From Marmoricola sp. OAE513 (GTDB lineage Bacteria; Actinomycetota; Actinomycetes; Propionibacteriales; Nocardioidaceae), in assembly GCF_040546585.1 (NCBI RefSeq), contig NZ_JBEPOC010000001.1, positions 1,116,001-1,180,000 on the forward strand: a stretch of DNA of 64,000 nt, read 5' to 3'. Of this stretch, positions 48,751-57,552 are shown piece by piece. Numbering within the stretch: position 1 is the first letter of the stretch; every line of letters starts with the position of its first letter. A program made the translations under genes and the position numbers. The notes beneath the pieces are model-generated. The model had not been told where the DNA came from. It worked only from the letters and a program-made list of their open reading frames with translations, and did not search any database.

Positions 48751-49221
48751 TCACCAGCGGTAGTGGGCGAAGGCCTTGTTGGACTCGGCCATCTTGTGGG
48801 TGTCCTCGCGCTTCTTCACAGCGGCACCCAGGCCGTTGCTCGCGTCGAGGATCTCGTTCATCAGGCGCTCGGCCATCGTCTTCTCACGACGCTCCGAGGC
48901 GTACCCGACCAGCCAGCGCAGCGCGAGCGTGGTGCCACGCGTGCCCTTGACCTCGATCGGGACCTGGTAGGTGGCGCCACCGACACGGCGGCTCTTGACC
49001 TCGATGGCCGGCTTGACGTTGTCGAGCGCGCGCTTGAGCGTGACGACCGGGTCGGTGCCGGTCTTCTCGCGGGCACCTTCGAGAGCCTTGTAGACGATGC
49101 GCTGGGCAGTCTGCTTCTTGCCGTCCTGGAGCACCTTGGAGACGAGCTGGGTGACGACCTGCGAACCGTAGACCGGGTCGACGACGATCGGGCGCTTGGG
49201 CGCGGGACCCTTGCGAGGCAT
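48751..49221 (-). CDS. rpsG: 30S ribosomal protein S7
   Basis: The 156-residue protein starts [20 protein letters not shown] and contains [22 protein letters not shown] and the [14 protein letters not shown] hairpin. It nucleates the 30S head. Its ATG overlaps the rpsL stop (TAATG). Confidence 0.98.
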   Translation of the reverse strand: MPRKGPAPKRPIVVDPVYGSQVVTQLVSKVLQDGKKQTAQRIVYKALEGAREKTGTDPVVTLKRALDNVKPAIEVKSRRVGGATYQVPIEVKGTRGTTLALRWLVGYASERREKTMAERLMNEILDASNGLGAAVKKREDTHKMAESNKAFAHYRW

Positions 49222-49595
49222 TAGCTCTTCTCCTTCTTGGCGCCGTAGCGGCTGCGGGCCTGCTTGCGGTTCTTGACACCCTGGGTGTCGAGCGTGCCGC
49301 GGATGATTTTGTAGCGGACACCGGGGAGGTCCTTCACCCGGCCGCCGCGGACGAGCACGATGGAGTGCTCCTGGAGGTTGTGACCGACACCCGGGATGTA
49401 AGCGGTGACCTCGACGCCGCTGGAGAGCCGCACGCGGGCGACCTTCCGGAGGGCGGAGTTCGGCTTCTTCGGGGTGGTGGTGTAGACGCGGGTGCAGACG
49501 CCGCGACGCTGGGGCGAACCCTTCAGGGCAGGCGTCTTGTTCTTCGACACCTTGTCCTGGCGGCCCTTGCGGACCAGCTGGTTAATAGTGGGCAC
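49221..49595 (-). CDS. rpsL: 30S ribosomal protein S12
   Basis: The 124-residue decoding-centre protein starts at a GTG ([20 protein letters not shown]) behind AGGAAAGGGAA. The [11 protein letters not shown] loop with Lys43 and the [11 protein letters not shown] loop with Lys88 are wild type, so no streptomycin-resistance substitution is present at those two positions. It is the first gene of the str operon, with a leader of about 136 nt. Confidence 0.98.
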   Translation of the reverse strand: MPTINQLVRKGRQDKVSKNKTPALKGSPQRRGVCTRVYTTTPKKPNSALRKVARVRLSSGVEVTAYIPGVGHNLQEHSIVLVRGGRVKDLPGVRYKIIRGTLDTQGVKNRKQARSRYGAKKEKS

Positions 49596-49737
49596 CGGGT
49601 GGTTCCCTTTCCTGTTTGATATCAGTGCGTGACGCTCTGCCGCGCACGATGGTGTTGCTCAGTGCTGTAGCGAGTCCGGGGACCGGCGCTGCCCCGGGCA
49701 TGGCCGAGGCGCCTGGGATGCCCAGACACAAGGATTG

Positions 49738-49766
49738 AGATTACCGGGTGCCGTAGCGGCGGTCAA
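49738..49766 (-). promoter_or_regulatory. Sigma-70-type promoter of the rpsL-rpsG-fusA-tuf operon
   Basis: Read on the minus strand, TTGACC (complement of 49761-49766) is followed by exactly 17 bp and TAATCT (complement of 49738-49743). This is the best-matched housekeeping promoter in the window. Transcription would start near 49731 and give a 5' leader of about 136 nt before the rpsL GTG. The same region is upstream of the divergent hydrolase gene at 49864. Confidence 0.8.
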
Positions 49767-49863
49767 AACGCGCAGACGCCCGTTCCGGGCCCTACCAGGG
49801 CTCGGGAGCCGATGTTCACCTCCGATTCGCCTCCCGGACTCGCCCTGCCGTCATCCTCGCCGC

Positions 49864-50658
49864 ATGGCAGAGCGGTTCGTGGCGATCGGGGACTCCTTCA
49901 CCGAGGGCGTCGGCGACTGGGACGAGCGCTTCCCCAACGGGGTCCGCGGCTGGGCCGACCGGGTCGCCAAGCAGCTCTCCAAGGCGGACCCGGAGACCGA
50001 GTACGTCAACCTCGCCCTGCGCAGCCGGGTGCTGGACGACGTGATCGAGCACCAGGTCGAGGCCGCAGCCGCCCTGGACCCGACGCTGGTGTCGTTCTTC
50101 GCCGGCGGGAACGACATCCTGCAGATCCGGATCGACCTCGACGACGTGCTCGCCCGCTACGAGAAGGCGGTCGCCCAGCTGGCGGCCACCGGCGCCCGGG
50201 TCCTGCTGTTCACCAGCTACGACCTGCGCCTCTCCCCGCTCCTCGAGCCGCTGCGGCTGCGCAACAACCAGTTCAACCGTCGGGTCCGCGAGGTGGCGCT
50301 CGCCCACGACGCCCTGCTGGTCGACCACTGGGCGATGCGGGCGTTCGCGCATCCCCGGATGTGGGAGCCGGACCGCCTGCACATGTCCCGCCACGGGCAC
50401 CGCTACCTGGCCGCCGCCGTTCTGCGCACGCTGCAGGTCGACCACACCATCACCCTGCGCGACCTCGGCCGGATCCCCGAGCGGACCTGGGCCGAGGCGG
50501 TCACCGACGAGATCGACTGGTGGCAGGGCTGGGTGATCCCGATGCTCGGTCGCCGCTGGCGCCGTACGCCCCTCGGCGGTGCGCTCACGCCGAAGTGGCC
50601 CGAGCCGATCAAGCCGGCGTCAGGGATGAAGCGGAGCGCTCGCGAGCAGCTGGGCTAG
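49864..50658 (+). CDS. SGNH/GDSL-type hydrolase, cytoplasmic
   Basis: The 264-residue protein has MAERFVAIGDSFTEGVGDWD at the start (block I Ser), SFFAGGNDIL (Asn block) and PDRLHMSRHGHRYLA (Asp-x-x-His). There is no signal peptide, in contrast to the other SGNH protein at 43596. The SGNH core is followed by about 70 residues with WWQGWVIPMLGRR. The substrate is unknown. Family members include esterases and lipases. No binding site is seen, so a leaderless start at the ATG at 49864 is possible. Its last 39 bp overlap the convergent dehydrogenase gene. Confidence 0.85.
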   Translation: MAERFVAIGDSFTEGVGDWDERFPNGVRGWADRVAKQLSKADPETEYVNLALRSRVLDDVIEHQVEAAAALDPTLVSFFAGGNDILQIRIDLDDVLARYEKAVAQLAATGARVLLFTSYDLRLSPLLEPLRLRNNQFNRRVREVALAHDALLVDHWAMRAFAHPRMWEPDRLHMSRHGHRYLAAAVLRTLQVDHTITLRDLGRIPERTWAEAVTDEIDWWQGWVIPMLGRRWRRTPLGGALTPKWPEPIKPASGMKRSAREQLG

Positions 50659-53448
50659 GTGCACCGCCGGTACGTCGGCGAGGTCGTCGAGCTGGATCCG
50701 GCAGGACATCCCGTCGGCCAGGAACACCGTGCCCTCGGCGGAGGCCCGGACCGCGGGCAGCAGCGCCAGCTCGGCAACGGCGACGCTGGTCTCGTAGTGG
50801 CCCTGCTCCACCCCGAAGTTCCCCGCCAACCCGCAGCAGCCGCCCAGACGGGTGACCGAGGCGCCCGCTGCCTCCAGCAGCGCGAGGTCGGCGTCGAAGC
50901 CGAGCACGCTCGCGTGGTGACAGTGGGGTTGCACCAGGACTTCGGTGCCGCGCAGGTCCGGAATCGTCCAACGACCCTCGGCGGTCAGCCGGGTCAGGTA
51001 CTCGGCGAGGGTCAGCATCCCCGCGGCGACCTCGGCGACCCGCGGGTCCTCGAGCAGCTCCCCCGCATCGCTGCGGATGCTGGCCAGGCAGCTCGGTTCC
51101 AGCCCGATGATCGGCACCCCGCTGGCCACGTACGGGTAGAGCGTGCTCAGTGAGCCGTCCAGGATGGACCGGGCCTGGTCGAGCTGGCCGGTGGTGATCC
51201 AGGTGAGGGCGCAGCAGGCACGCTCCGGGATCACCTTCGCGTCGATCCCTGCGGCCGCGAACAGGTCGAGCGCCGCTCGACCCGTCTCCGAGGCGAAGTG
51301 GTCGGTGAAGCTGTCGGCCCAGATCCAGACGTCCGGCGAGCTCGCCGGGCGCACCCGGGACGGCTCGGCGTACGAACGCAGGCGCTGGGGGGAGAACGCG
51401 GGCAGCCCGCGTCGGGCGTCGATCCCCGCCACGCGCTTGACCACCGACGCGAGAGCACGGCTGCGCAGCGCCAGGTTGGCCACCCGGGGCGGTGTCATCG
51501 CCGCCCACCTCGGCAGCCGGCCGAGGGCGTAGTGCGAGCGCGGGCGGCGCTTGCCGGCGTACTGGGCCTCGAGGACCTGCGACTTGTACATCGCCATGTC
51601 CACCCCCGTGGGGCAGTCGCTGGCACAGCCCTTGCAGGACAGGCAGAGGTCGAGGGCCTCGCCGACGGCCGGGTCCGACACGGGTACGGCACCGACCACG
51701 ACGTCCTGCAGCACCCGGGACCGACCGCGGGTGCTGTCCTTCTCGTTCCGGGTCGCCGCGTACGACGGGCACATCACCGTGGTCGCGGAGGCGCCGACCG
51801 CGACGCACTTGCCGACCCCGGTGCACCGGTGCGCGTCGTCGAAGAGCGCGGCGAGCGGGCCCGACGCCGGCGCCGCGAGCCGCAGCGACTCGTCGAACGG
51901 CGCCGGGTCCACCAGCACACCGGCGTTGAGGATGTTCTGCGGGTCCAACGCGTGCTTGACCGCGGCCATCAGGCCGAGCGCCTCGGGCGAGTACATCCGG
52001 CCGAGCAGCTCCGAACGGGCCCGGCCGTCCCCGTGCTCCCCGCTGAGCGAGCCGCCGTACGACGCCACCAGGGTCGCAGCGTCCTCGGTGAAGGAGCGGA
52101 ACCGTTCCCGCCCCGAGCGGTCCGTCAGCTCGAAGTCGATCCGGGCGTGCACGCACCCGTCCCCGAAGTGCCCGTACGGGACCGTGTCGTAGCCGAACTG
52201 GTCGAGGAGCGACTCGAAGTCCCGGAGGTAGTCACCGAGCCGGTCCGGTGGGACCGCGGCGTCCTCCCACCCCGAGTGCGCCGGACGGGCGAGCGACCGG
52301 GCAGCCAGGCCTGCCCCGTCCTCCCGGATCCGCCACAGAGCCGCCTGCTCGACGGGGTCGGTGACGATGCGGCTGGGCGCGTCGACCGCGGCGGCAACGG
52401 TCGCGGCGGCCTCCTCGGCACCGGAGGCGCTGCTCGCGGTGACCTCGACGAAGAGCCACCCGGCACCCGCGGGCAGCTGCGGTGCGTTCGCCACCAAGCC
52501 GGTGATGCGCTCGTCGAGGCCCTCGCAGGCGACCAGCTGTCCCTCGAGCCCCACCGCGGTCGCCAGCACCGCAGGCACTGCGTCCGCGGCATCAGCCATC
52601 GAGGCGAAGCCGAGCACGGCCAGGGCGCGGAACGGCGCGTCCTCGACCAGCCGGACGGTCGCCTCCAGCACCACACCCAGGGTGCCCTCACTGCCGACGA
52701 GGAAGCGCTCGAAGCTGCGGTCGTTCTCGGGCAGCAGGTGCTCCAGCGCGTAGCCGGAGACCTGCCGGGAGAACCGACCGAACTCGGTCCGGATCAGCGC
52801 CAGGTTCGCGTCGACCAGGTCGGTCAGCCCGGCGATCAACGCGGACTGCTCTGACCCGGTGCCCGCGGCGAACCCGCGCAGCCCGCGCTCCTCGGCCACC
52901 GAGAACCCCCTCGCGTGCCGGGCGGCTCCCCGCGGGTTGATCACCTCGCCGTCGGAGAGCGCGATCTTGAGCGCCCGCACGTTGTCAGAGGTGCGGCCGT
53001 AGCCCAGTGCCCGCGACCCGCAGGCGTTGTTGCCGATCATGCCGCCGATGGTGCAGCGGGTGTGCGTGGAAGGGTCCGGTCCGAAGCGCAGCCCGTGCCG
53101 CGCCGCCTGCCGCTGCAGCGCGGCGTGCACCATCCCGGGCTGGACGGTCGCGGTGCGCGCGTCCGGATCGAGCCGGAGCAGCTTGTTCAGGTGCCTGCTG
53201 GTGTCGATCACGATGCCTGCACCGACCGCGTTGCCGGCGATCGACGTACCGGCTCCGCGCAGGGTGACGCTCGTCCCGAACTCCCGGGCCACCGCGAGCA
53301 CGGCGAGCACGTCGTCGCTGTCCCGCGGGAACGTCACCGCCTGCGGCGGCACCCGGTACAACGACGCGTCACTGGCGTAGAGCGAACGCGCCAGGGTCGA
53401 GTCGTCGACCTGCAGACCCGCCTGGCGCAGGGCGTGAGCAGGCGTCAC
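50620..53448 (-). CDS. YdiJ-type FAD/4Fe-4S dehydrogenase, probable D-2-hydroxyglutarate dehydrogenase
   Basis: The 942-residue protein fuses four parts. The first is an FAD-binding-4 domain (about 38-215, with RGAGTSIAGNAVG and IGGMIGNNACGSRALGYGRTS). The second is an FAD-oxidase C-terminal domain (to about 525, with YGHFGDGCVHARI and LSGEHGDGRARSE). Next come two 4Fe-4S clusters (CTGVGKC to MCP, and CLSCKGCASDCP), and last the CCG-type redox repeats (GGCCGLAGNFG, PHCHHASVLG). E. coli YdiJ has this architecture and oxidises D-2-hydroxyglutarate. The gene overlaps the transhydrogenase stop by 4 bp, and that enzyme family makes D-2-hydroxyglutarate, which supports the assignment. Glycolate or D-lactate remain alternatives. 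Confidence 0.85.
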   Translation of the reverse strand: MTPAHALRQAGLQVDDSTLARSLYASDASLYRVPPQAVTFPRDSDDVLAVLAVAREFGTSVTLRGAGTSIAGNAVGAGIVIDTSRHLNKLLRLDPDARTATVQPGMVHAALQRQAARHGLRFGPDPSTHTRCTIGGMIGNNACGSRALGYGRTSDNVRALKIALSDGEVINPRGAARHARGFSVAEERGLRGFAAGTGSEQSALIAGLTDLVDANLALIRTEFGRFSRQVSGYALEHLLPENDRSFERFLVGSEGTLGVVLEATVRLVEDAPFRALAVLGFASMADAADAVPAVLATAVGLEGQLVACEGLDERITGLVANAPQLPAGAGWLFVEVTASSASGAEEAAATVAAAVDAPSRIVTDPVEQAALWRIREDGAGLAARSLARPAHSGWEDAAVPPDRLGDYLRDFESLLDQFGYDTVPYGHFGDGCVHARIDFELTDRSGRERFRSFTEDAATLVASYGGSLSGEHGDGRARSELLGRMYSPEALGLMAAVKHALDPQNILNAGVLVDPAPFDESLRLAAPASGPLAALFDDAHRCTGVGKCVAVGASATTVMCPSYAATRNEKDSTRGRSRVLQDVVVGAVPVSDPAVGEALDLCLSCKGCASDCPTGVDMAMYKSQVLEAQYAGKRRPRSHYALGRLPRWAAMTPPRVANLALRSRALASVVKRVAGIDARRGLPAFSPQRLRSYAEPSRVRPASSPDVWIWADSFTDHFASETGRAALDLFAAAGIDAKVIPERACCALTWITTGQLDQARSILDGSLSTLYPYVASGVPIIGLEPSCLASIRSDAGELLEDPRVAEVAAGMLTLAEYLTRLTAEGRWTIPDLRGTEVLVQPHCHHASVLGFDADLALLEAAGASVTRLGGCCGLAGNFGVEQGHYETSVAVAELALLPAVRASAEGTVFLADGMSCRIQLDDLADVPAVHLAQLLASAPLHP

Positions 53449-54728
53449 CAGAGCCCCAAGGACCGGCCCAGGATCCCGGCTGCGTCCTCCTCGGTGACCT
53501 CGCGCGGAGCGGTCGAGAGCAGCCGCTGCTGCTGCATGGTGCCGGTGACCAGGTCGTCGATGTCACCCTCGCCGTAGCCGACCTCACCGAGTCCGTTGGG
53601 GATCCCGATGTCGCGCATCAGGTCGCCGAGCACTGCGGGCAGGGTCCCCGCGTCGGCGCCGTGGTCGTGGCCGGGTGCGAGCAGGCCGGCTGCGCGCAGG
53701 TGACGCTCGGGGCTCGAGGAGAACGTCCACCGGAACGCCTCGGGCGCGGTCAGGGAGACGGCCATGCCGTGCGGCACCATCGCCTCGTCCGCCGGGTAGC
53801 CGGCTGGTCGGAAGTCGGGGCAGGACTCGTGCACCCGACCCGCGATCGGGTAGGCGTTCGCGTGCGGGATGTGCACCCCGGCGTTGCCGAAACCGAGGCC
53901 GGCCATCGTGGCCGCGAGCGCCATCTGCTCCCGCGCGGCGGCGTCGTCGCCGTGGTGGACCGCGCGGCGGAAGGAGGTCGAGAGCAGCGTCATCGCCTGC
54001 TCGGACCAGAGGTCCGAGATCGGGTTCGATCCGCAGTAGGGGACCCGCTGCTCCGGGGACTTGGAGTCGTAGGAGGTGAACGAGCGCGCGGTGTAGGACT
54101 CCAGCGCGTGGCAGAGGATGTCCATCCCGGCGGCTGCGGTGACGCCGGCCGGCTGCGACAGCGTCAGGGCAGGGTCGACGACCGCGAGGGTCGGGCGCAA
54201 CCGGGCGTGGCTGATGCCGGTCTTGACCTTGAGCGCGAGCACGTCGAGCACGCAGATGGTGGTGGACTCCGCGCCGGTCCCCGTCGTCGTCGGTACGGCG
54301 ACCAGCGGCTTCAGCGGGTTCTTCGGCGCCCGGGCCTTGCCGACCGGCGCGTTCACGTAGTCCATCAGCTCGCCGTCGTTGCTCGTCAGCAGGTTCACGG
54401 CCTTCGCGGTGTCGATCGTCGAGCCACCACCGACGGCGACGAACGCGTCCCACGGGCCGGTCTGCCGGGCGTGGTCGATGGCCGCGGTGAAGCTGGCATC
54501 GGTCGGCTCGACCTGCACGCCGTCGAAGACCCGGGCCTCGATGCCGAAGCCGGCCATCTGCTCGGCGATGCGCTGGGGGTGACCGGTGGCGGCGACGCCG
54601 GGGTCGGTGAGCACCAGGACGCGACGGACGTCGTACTGGCCGAGGTCGTAGCCGATCTCCTCAGAAGCCCCGACTCCGAACTTCAGCCCCGGGGCACCGT
54701 AGGTGAAGATCGTCTCCGCGCCGCTCAT
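53445..54728 (-). CDS. Iron-containing alcohol dehydrogenase, hydroxyacid-oxoacid transhydrogenase (ADHFE1-like)
   Basis: The 427-residue protein starts at the ATG at 54728 (MSGAETIFTYGAPGLKFGVG). Nucleotide motifs are FVAVGGGSTIDTAKAVNLL and VPTTTGTGAEST. The iron site includes GMDILCHALESYTAR and EAMVPHGMAVSL. The long PEQRVPYCGSNPISDLWSEQA and DFRPAGYPADEAMVPHG segments are features of the transhydrogenase subgroup. That subgroup oxidises 4-hydroxybutyrate to succinic semialdehyde while reducing 2-oxoglutarate to D-2-hydroxyglutarate with bound NAD. It overlaps both neighbours by 4 bp, so Nudix, transhydrogenase and YdiJ-type genes form one operon. Confidence 0.85.
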   Translation of the reverse strand: MSGAETIFTYGAPGLKFGVGASEEIGYDLGQYDVRRVLVLTDPGVAATGHPQRIAEQMAGFGIEARVFDGVQVEPTDASFTAAIDHARQTGPWDAFVAVGGGSTIDTAKAVNLLTSNDGELMDYVNAPVGKARAPKNPLKPLVAVPTTTGTGAESTTICVLDVLALKVKTGISHARLRPTLAVVDPALTLSQPAGVTAAAGMDILCHALESYTARSFTSYDSKSPEQRVPYCGSNPISDLWSEQAMTLLSTSFRRAVHHGDDAAAREQMALAATMAGLGFGNAGVHIPHANAYPIAGRVHESCPDFRPAGYPADEAMVPHGMAVSLTAPEAFRWTFSSSPERHLRAAGLLAPGHDHGADAGTLPAVLGDLMRDIGIPNGLGEVGYGEGDIDDLVTGTMQQQRLLSTAPREVTEEDAAGILGRSLGLW

Positions 54729-55654
54729 GGCGCTGAACCTACCGCCAACGCGTGCCGGACGACCTCGGTCACCTCGACCGTTCCGGCCTCGACGGCCGCA
54801 CGATCGATCCACGCGACGTCGTCGGTGGTGCCGTCGATCTCCAGAACCTGCGGCTCGGCGCCATCCGGGACGGTCACCGCGAAGATCAGGTTCACGGCGT
54901 GGAAGTCCTCGTGCCGGCCGTTCGGAGCGGTCCCGGTCAGGTGCAGGTCGTGCACGTCGAGCAGCTCGCCGACCTGCGCCACCAGTCCGGTCTCCTCCAG
55001 CATCTCCCGGGCAAGCGCGACGGCCGGCTTCTCGCCGTGGTCGACTCCCCCGCCCGGAAGCGTCCAGTGACCGGACTCGACGGCGTACCGGCTCAACCGG
55101 GCCAGCAGCACCTGCTCGCGGCCGTCGACCTGGCGCCGTACGAGCGCCTTGGCGGCCAGGCGCTGGACCCGGTGCGCCTCGTGCTCCTCGATCGCGGCGC
55201 GGACCCAGGCGACCACCGGCCAGGCGCCGCCGAGGACGGAGGCGAGCGGCACCCAGCGGGCGTCGACGGTGGACCCGTTCTCCTCCACGACCCGCGGCTC
55301 CGGGCTGTCGACGGGCGCCCAGCCCTCGAAGACCATCCGGACGGAGTGCATGTCAGTGTCGCTGACCGACGCGTACCGACGCGCGGAGTCGATCCACGCC
55401 CGGTCGCCGACCTCGACACTCAGACCGGTCTCCTCGTAGACCTCGCGCACGACCGCGTCGCGGGGGTCCTCCCCGAAGTCGATCCCGCCCCCGGGAAGCG
55501 TCCACTGCTCGTTCGGGCCGAGGTACGGCGCCAACCGCGACAGCAGGATGTCGTCCCCGCGGACAATCACCGCATATGCCGCAACTCGCTGTCTGCGAGG
55601 TAGTTCACGGCCCTCTGAGGAGTCAGTCACAGGGTCAGCGGGTACTCCAGACAC
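54725..55654 (-). CDS. Tandem Nudix hydrolase (two complete Nudix domains)
   Basis: The 309-residue protein carries two Nudix domains. The first box is GGGIDFGEDPRDAVVREVYEETGL, with GX5EX7REVYEETGL intact, at about residues 53-76. The second is GGGVDHGEKPAVALAREMLEETGL at about 196-219. Both keep the metal-binding Glu residues, so both may be active on nucleoside-diphosphate-linked or other pyrophosphate substrates. Starts are GTG at 55654, placed six bases behind a TAGAGT box (complement of 55661-55666), or GTG at 55630. The first would put it back to back with the next gene with no gap. The link to the two downstream oxidoreductases is unexplained. Confidence 0.87.
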   Translation of the reverse strand: MSGVPADPVTDSSEGRELPRRQRVAAYAVIVRGDDILLSRLAPYLGPNEQWTLPGGGIDFGEDPRDAVVREVYEETGLSVEVGDRAWIDSARRYASVSDTDMHSVRMVFEGWAPVDSPEPRVVEENGSTVDARWVPLASVLGGAWPVVAWVRAAIEEHEAHRVQRLAAKALVRRQVDGREQVLLARLSRYAVESGHWTLPGGGVDHGEKPAVALAREMLEETGLVAQVGELLDVHDLHLTGTAPNGRHEDFHAVNLIFAVTVPDGAEPQVLEIDGTTDDVAWIDRAAVEAGTVEVTEVVRHALAVGSAP

Positions 55655-56776
55655 ATGACGACTCTACGCAGCCAGGCCGTCCTCGAGCGCGAGAACGCCG
55701 CCGAGGCTCCCGCTGCGCGTCGCCAGCCCCGGCGCCGCGAGCCCTGGTTCGACAACATCAAGATGGTGCTGGTCACCCTGGTCGTGGTCGGCCACGCCTG
55801 GGCAGTCGTGCCGAGCTCGCCGACCAACGACTGGGCCTACGACTTCCTCTACTCCTGGCACATGCCGGCGTTCGCGATCATCACCGGCTACTTCTCCCGC
55901 CGGTTCTCCTGGACCCCGGAGCGCCTCCGCTCGCTGGTGACCACCGTGGCGGTTCCGTACCTGATCTTCGAGGCCGCGCTCGCCTACTACCGCGAGTGGC
56001 TCGGCGGCGTCCGGATCAACGACCTGTTCGCGGACCCGCACTGGCCGATGTGGTACCTGGCGGCTCTGTTCTTCTGGCGGCTGAGCGCACCGCTCTTCCT
56101 GGCGGTCCCGCGGTGGGCGGCTCTCGGCGGCGCCGTCGCGATCAGCATCACCTCGGGGCTGTGGGTCGGGGAGACCCTCGACGGCCCGCGCATCCTGGGC
56201 ATGCTGCCCTTCTTCGTCCTCGGTCTGCGGGTGAGCGACCGCGACTGGGCACGGCTGCGCTCGCCGAAGGCCGTTCCGTGGGCTCTCGTCGGCATGGCGG
56301 CGCTGCTGGTCCTCGCCCGCTACACCGACGCCTGGCTCGACACGGAGTGGTATTACTACCGCACGACCTACGACCTGCTGCAGCCCGACGCCGTGCTGGC
56401 GATGGCGACCCGTGCCGCGGTGCTCGCGATCGGGCTGGTGGGTGCGGCCTCGGTGTTCGCGCTCGTCCCCCGCGGCAGGAGCTGGTTCAGCACGCTCGGG
56501 TCGGCCACCCTCGTGGTCTACCTGTTCCACGGCTTCGTGCTGCTCTTCGCCCGCTACCACGGCTACCCGGAGTGGGCTGCTGACCACCTCGGCCTCTCCT
56601 TCGCGATCGCGACCGCGGCGGGCGTCGTGCTGGCACTGCTCCTCGCCGCCCCTCCGGTGGCGCGACGACTCAACGCGTTCGTCGACCCGATCGGGTGGTG
56701 GGAGAAGCGTCGGGACCGGCACCAGACCCCGCGCGAGAGCGAACCTCGGGAGCCGGCGGCCACCACGTCGGGGTGA
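55655..56776 (+). CDS. Acyltransferase-3 family integral membrane protein
   Basis: The 373-residue protein has about ten membrane helices. It begins, after a basic N-terminus, with EPWFDNIKMVLVTLVVVGHAW, the acyltransferase-3 opening with the catalytic-type His, and SWHMPAFAIITGYFSRR follows. This family O-acylates surface sugars or other exported molecules. The start codon is directly back to back with the Nudix start (55654/55655). The last 107 bp are antisense to the convergent PlsC-like gene and encode a charged, poorly ordered tail. Confidence 0.85.
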   Translation: MTTLRSQAVLERENAAEAPAARRQPRRREPWFDNIKMVLVTLVVVGHAWAVVPSSPTNDWAYDFLYSWHMPAFAIITGYFSRRFSWTPERLRSLVTTVAVPYLIFEAALAYYREWLGGVRINDLFADPHWPMWYLAALFFWRLSAPLFLAVPRWAALGGAVAISITSGLWVGETLDGPRILGMLPFFVLGLRVSDRDWARLRSPKAVPWALVGMAALLVLARYTDAWLDTEWYYYRTTYDLLQPDAVLAMATRAAVLAIGLVGAASVFALVPRGRSWFSTLGSATLVVYLFHGFVLLFARYHGYPEWAADHLGLSFAIATAAGVVLALLLAAPPVARRLNAFVDPIGWWEKRRDRHQTPRESEPREPAATTSG

Positions 56777-57527
56777 CCGCGCTGGTCGGTACGACGTCGA
56801 GGGCCCGTGCTTCCTCGCGCGTCGGGGCGTGGCCTCCCAGGTGCGCCGGGTACCAGGTCGCGTGCTCGCCCGGACGCGGCACGTGCTCCGGCATCCGCTG
56901 CAGACCCTCCAGCATCCCGGTGAGTGTGGCTCCCAGACGCTGCGTCTCCGCGATCAGGTCCGCACCGGGTGGCACCTGCCACGGCGCCCCGAACTCGATG
57001 TCGACCCGCCGACCACGCGTCAGGTCGGGCGGCGGCTCGGGCACGCCGACCGAGAAGATCCGCTGCGAGCCCCAGATGGCGACGGGGACCAGCGGTGCGC
57101 CGGTCTCACGGGCCAGCGCCACGGCACCACGCATCAGCGAGCGGACCGTGAAGGAGTAGCTGATCCCGGCCTCGGGGAAGACGCCCACCGCCTGGCCGGA
57201 CTGCAGCAGCCTCCGGGCCCTCAGGTACGCCGCGACGGGGACGGTCCGGTCGACGGGGATGTGGCCCATCCGGTCCATCGCCCACGCGATCGGGCCGGGC
57301 TTCCACACGTCGTACCGGGTCATGAAGCGGACGTAGCGTGCGCGGTCGACGGCCGCCTTCTCGATCATGATGAAGTCGAGGTAGGAGACGTGGTTCGCTG
57401 CGAGCACGACGGGGCCGGTGGCGGGCAGGTTCTCGAGCCCGTGGGGGTGCACCCGGACGTCGAGGGCGCGCAGGGCTAGGCGGCCCAGGGCGTTGATGGC
57501 TTTGTAGGTGCGGTCCACGGTCGTCAT
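56670..57527 (-). CDS. PlsC-like 1-acyl-sn-glycerol-3-phosphate acyltransferase
   Basis: The 285-residue protein starts at the ATG at 57527 (MTTVDRTYKAINALGRLALR). The longer frame runs into an inverted repeat. Acyltransferase motifs are present: AANHVSYLDF (H-x4-D), block II near RYVRFMTRYDV, VGVFPEAGIS (block III) and APLVPVAIWG (block IV). It transfers a fatty acyl chain to a phospholipid precursor at the membrane. The C-terminal 40 residues are Pro/Arg-rich and overlap the convergent acyltransferase-3 gene by 107 bp. It lies 93 nt after the flavoprotein gene. Confidence 0.88.
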   Translation of the reverse strand: MTTVDRTYKAINALGRLALRALDVRVHPHGLENLPATGPVVLAANHVSYLDFIMIEKAAVDRARYVRFMTRYDVWKPGPIAWAMDRMGHIPVDRTVPVAAYLRARRLLQSGQAVGVFPEAGISYSFTVRSLMRGAVALARETGAPLVPVAIWGSQRIFSVGVPEPPPDLTRGRRVDIEFGAPWQVPPGADLIAETQRLGATLTGMLEGLQRMPEHVPRPGEHATWYPAHLGGHAPTREEARALDVVPTSAVTPTWWPPAPEVRSRAGSGAGPDASPTTRSGRRTR

Positions 57528-57552
57528 TCGACACCAGGCGACCGCCGGATGC

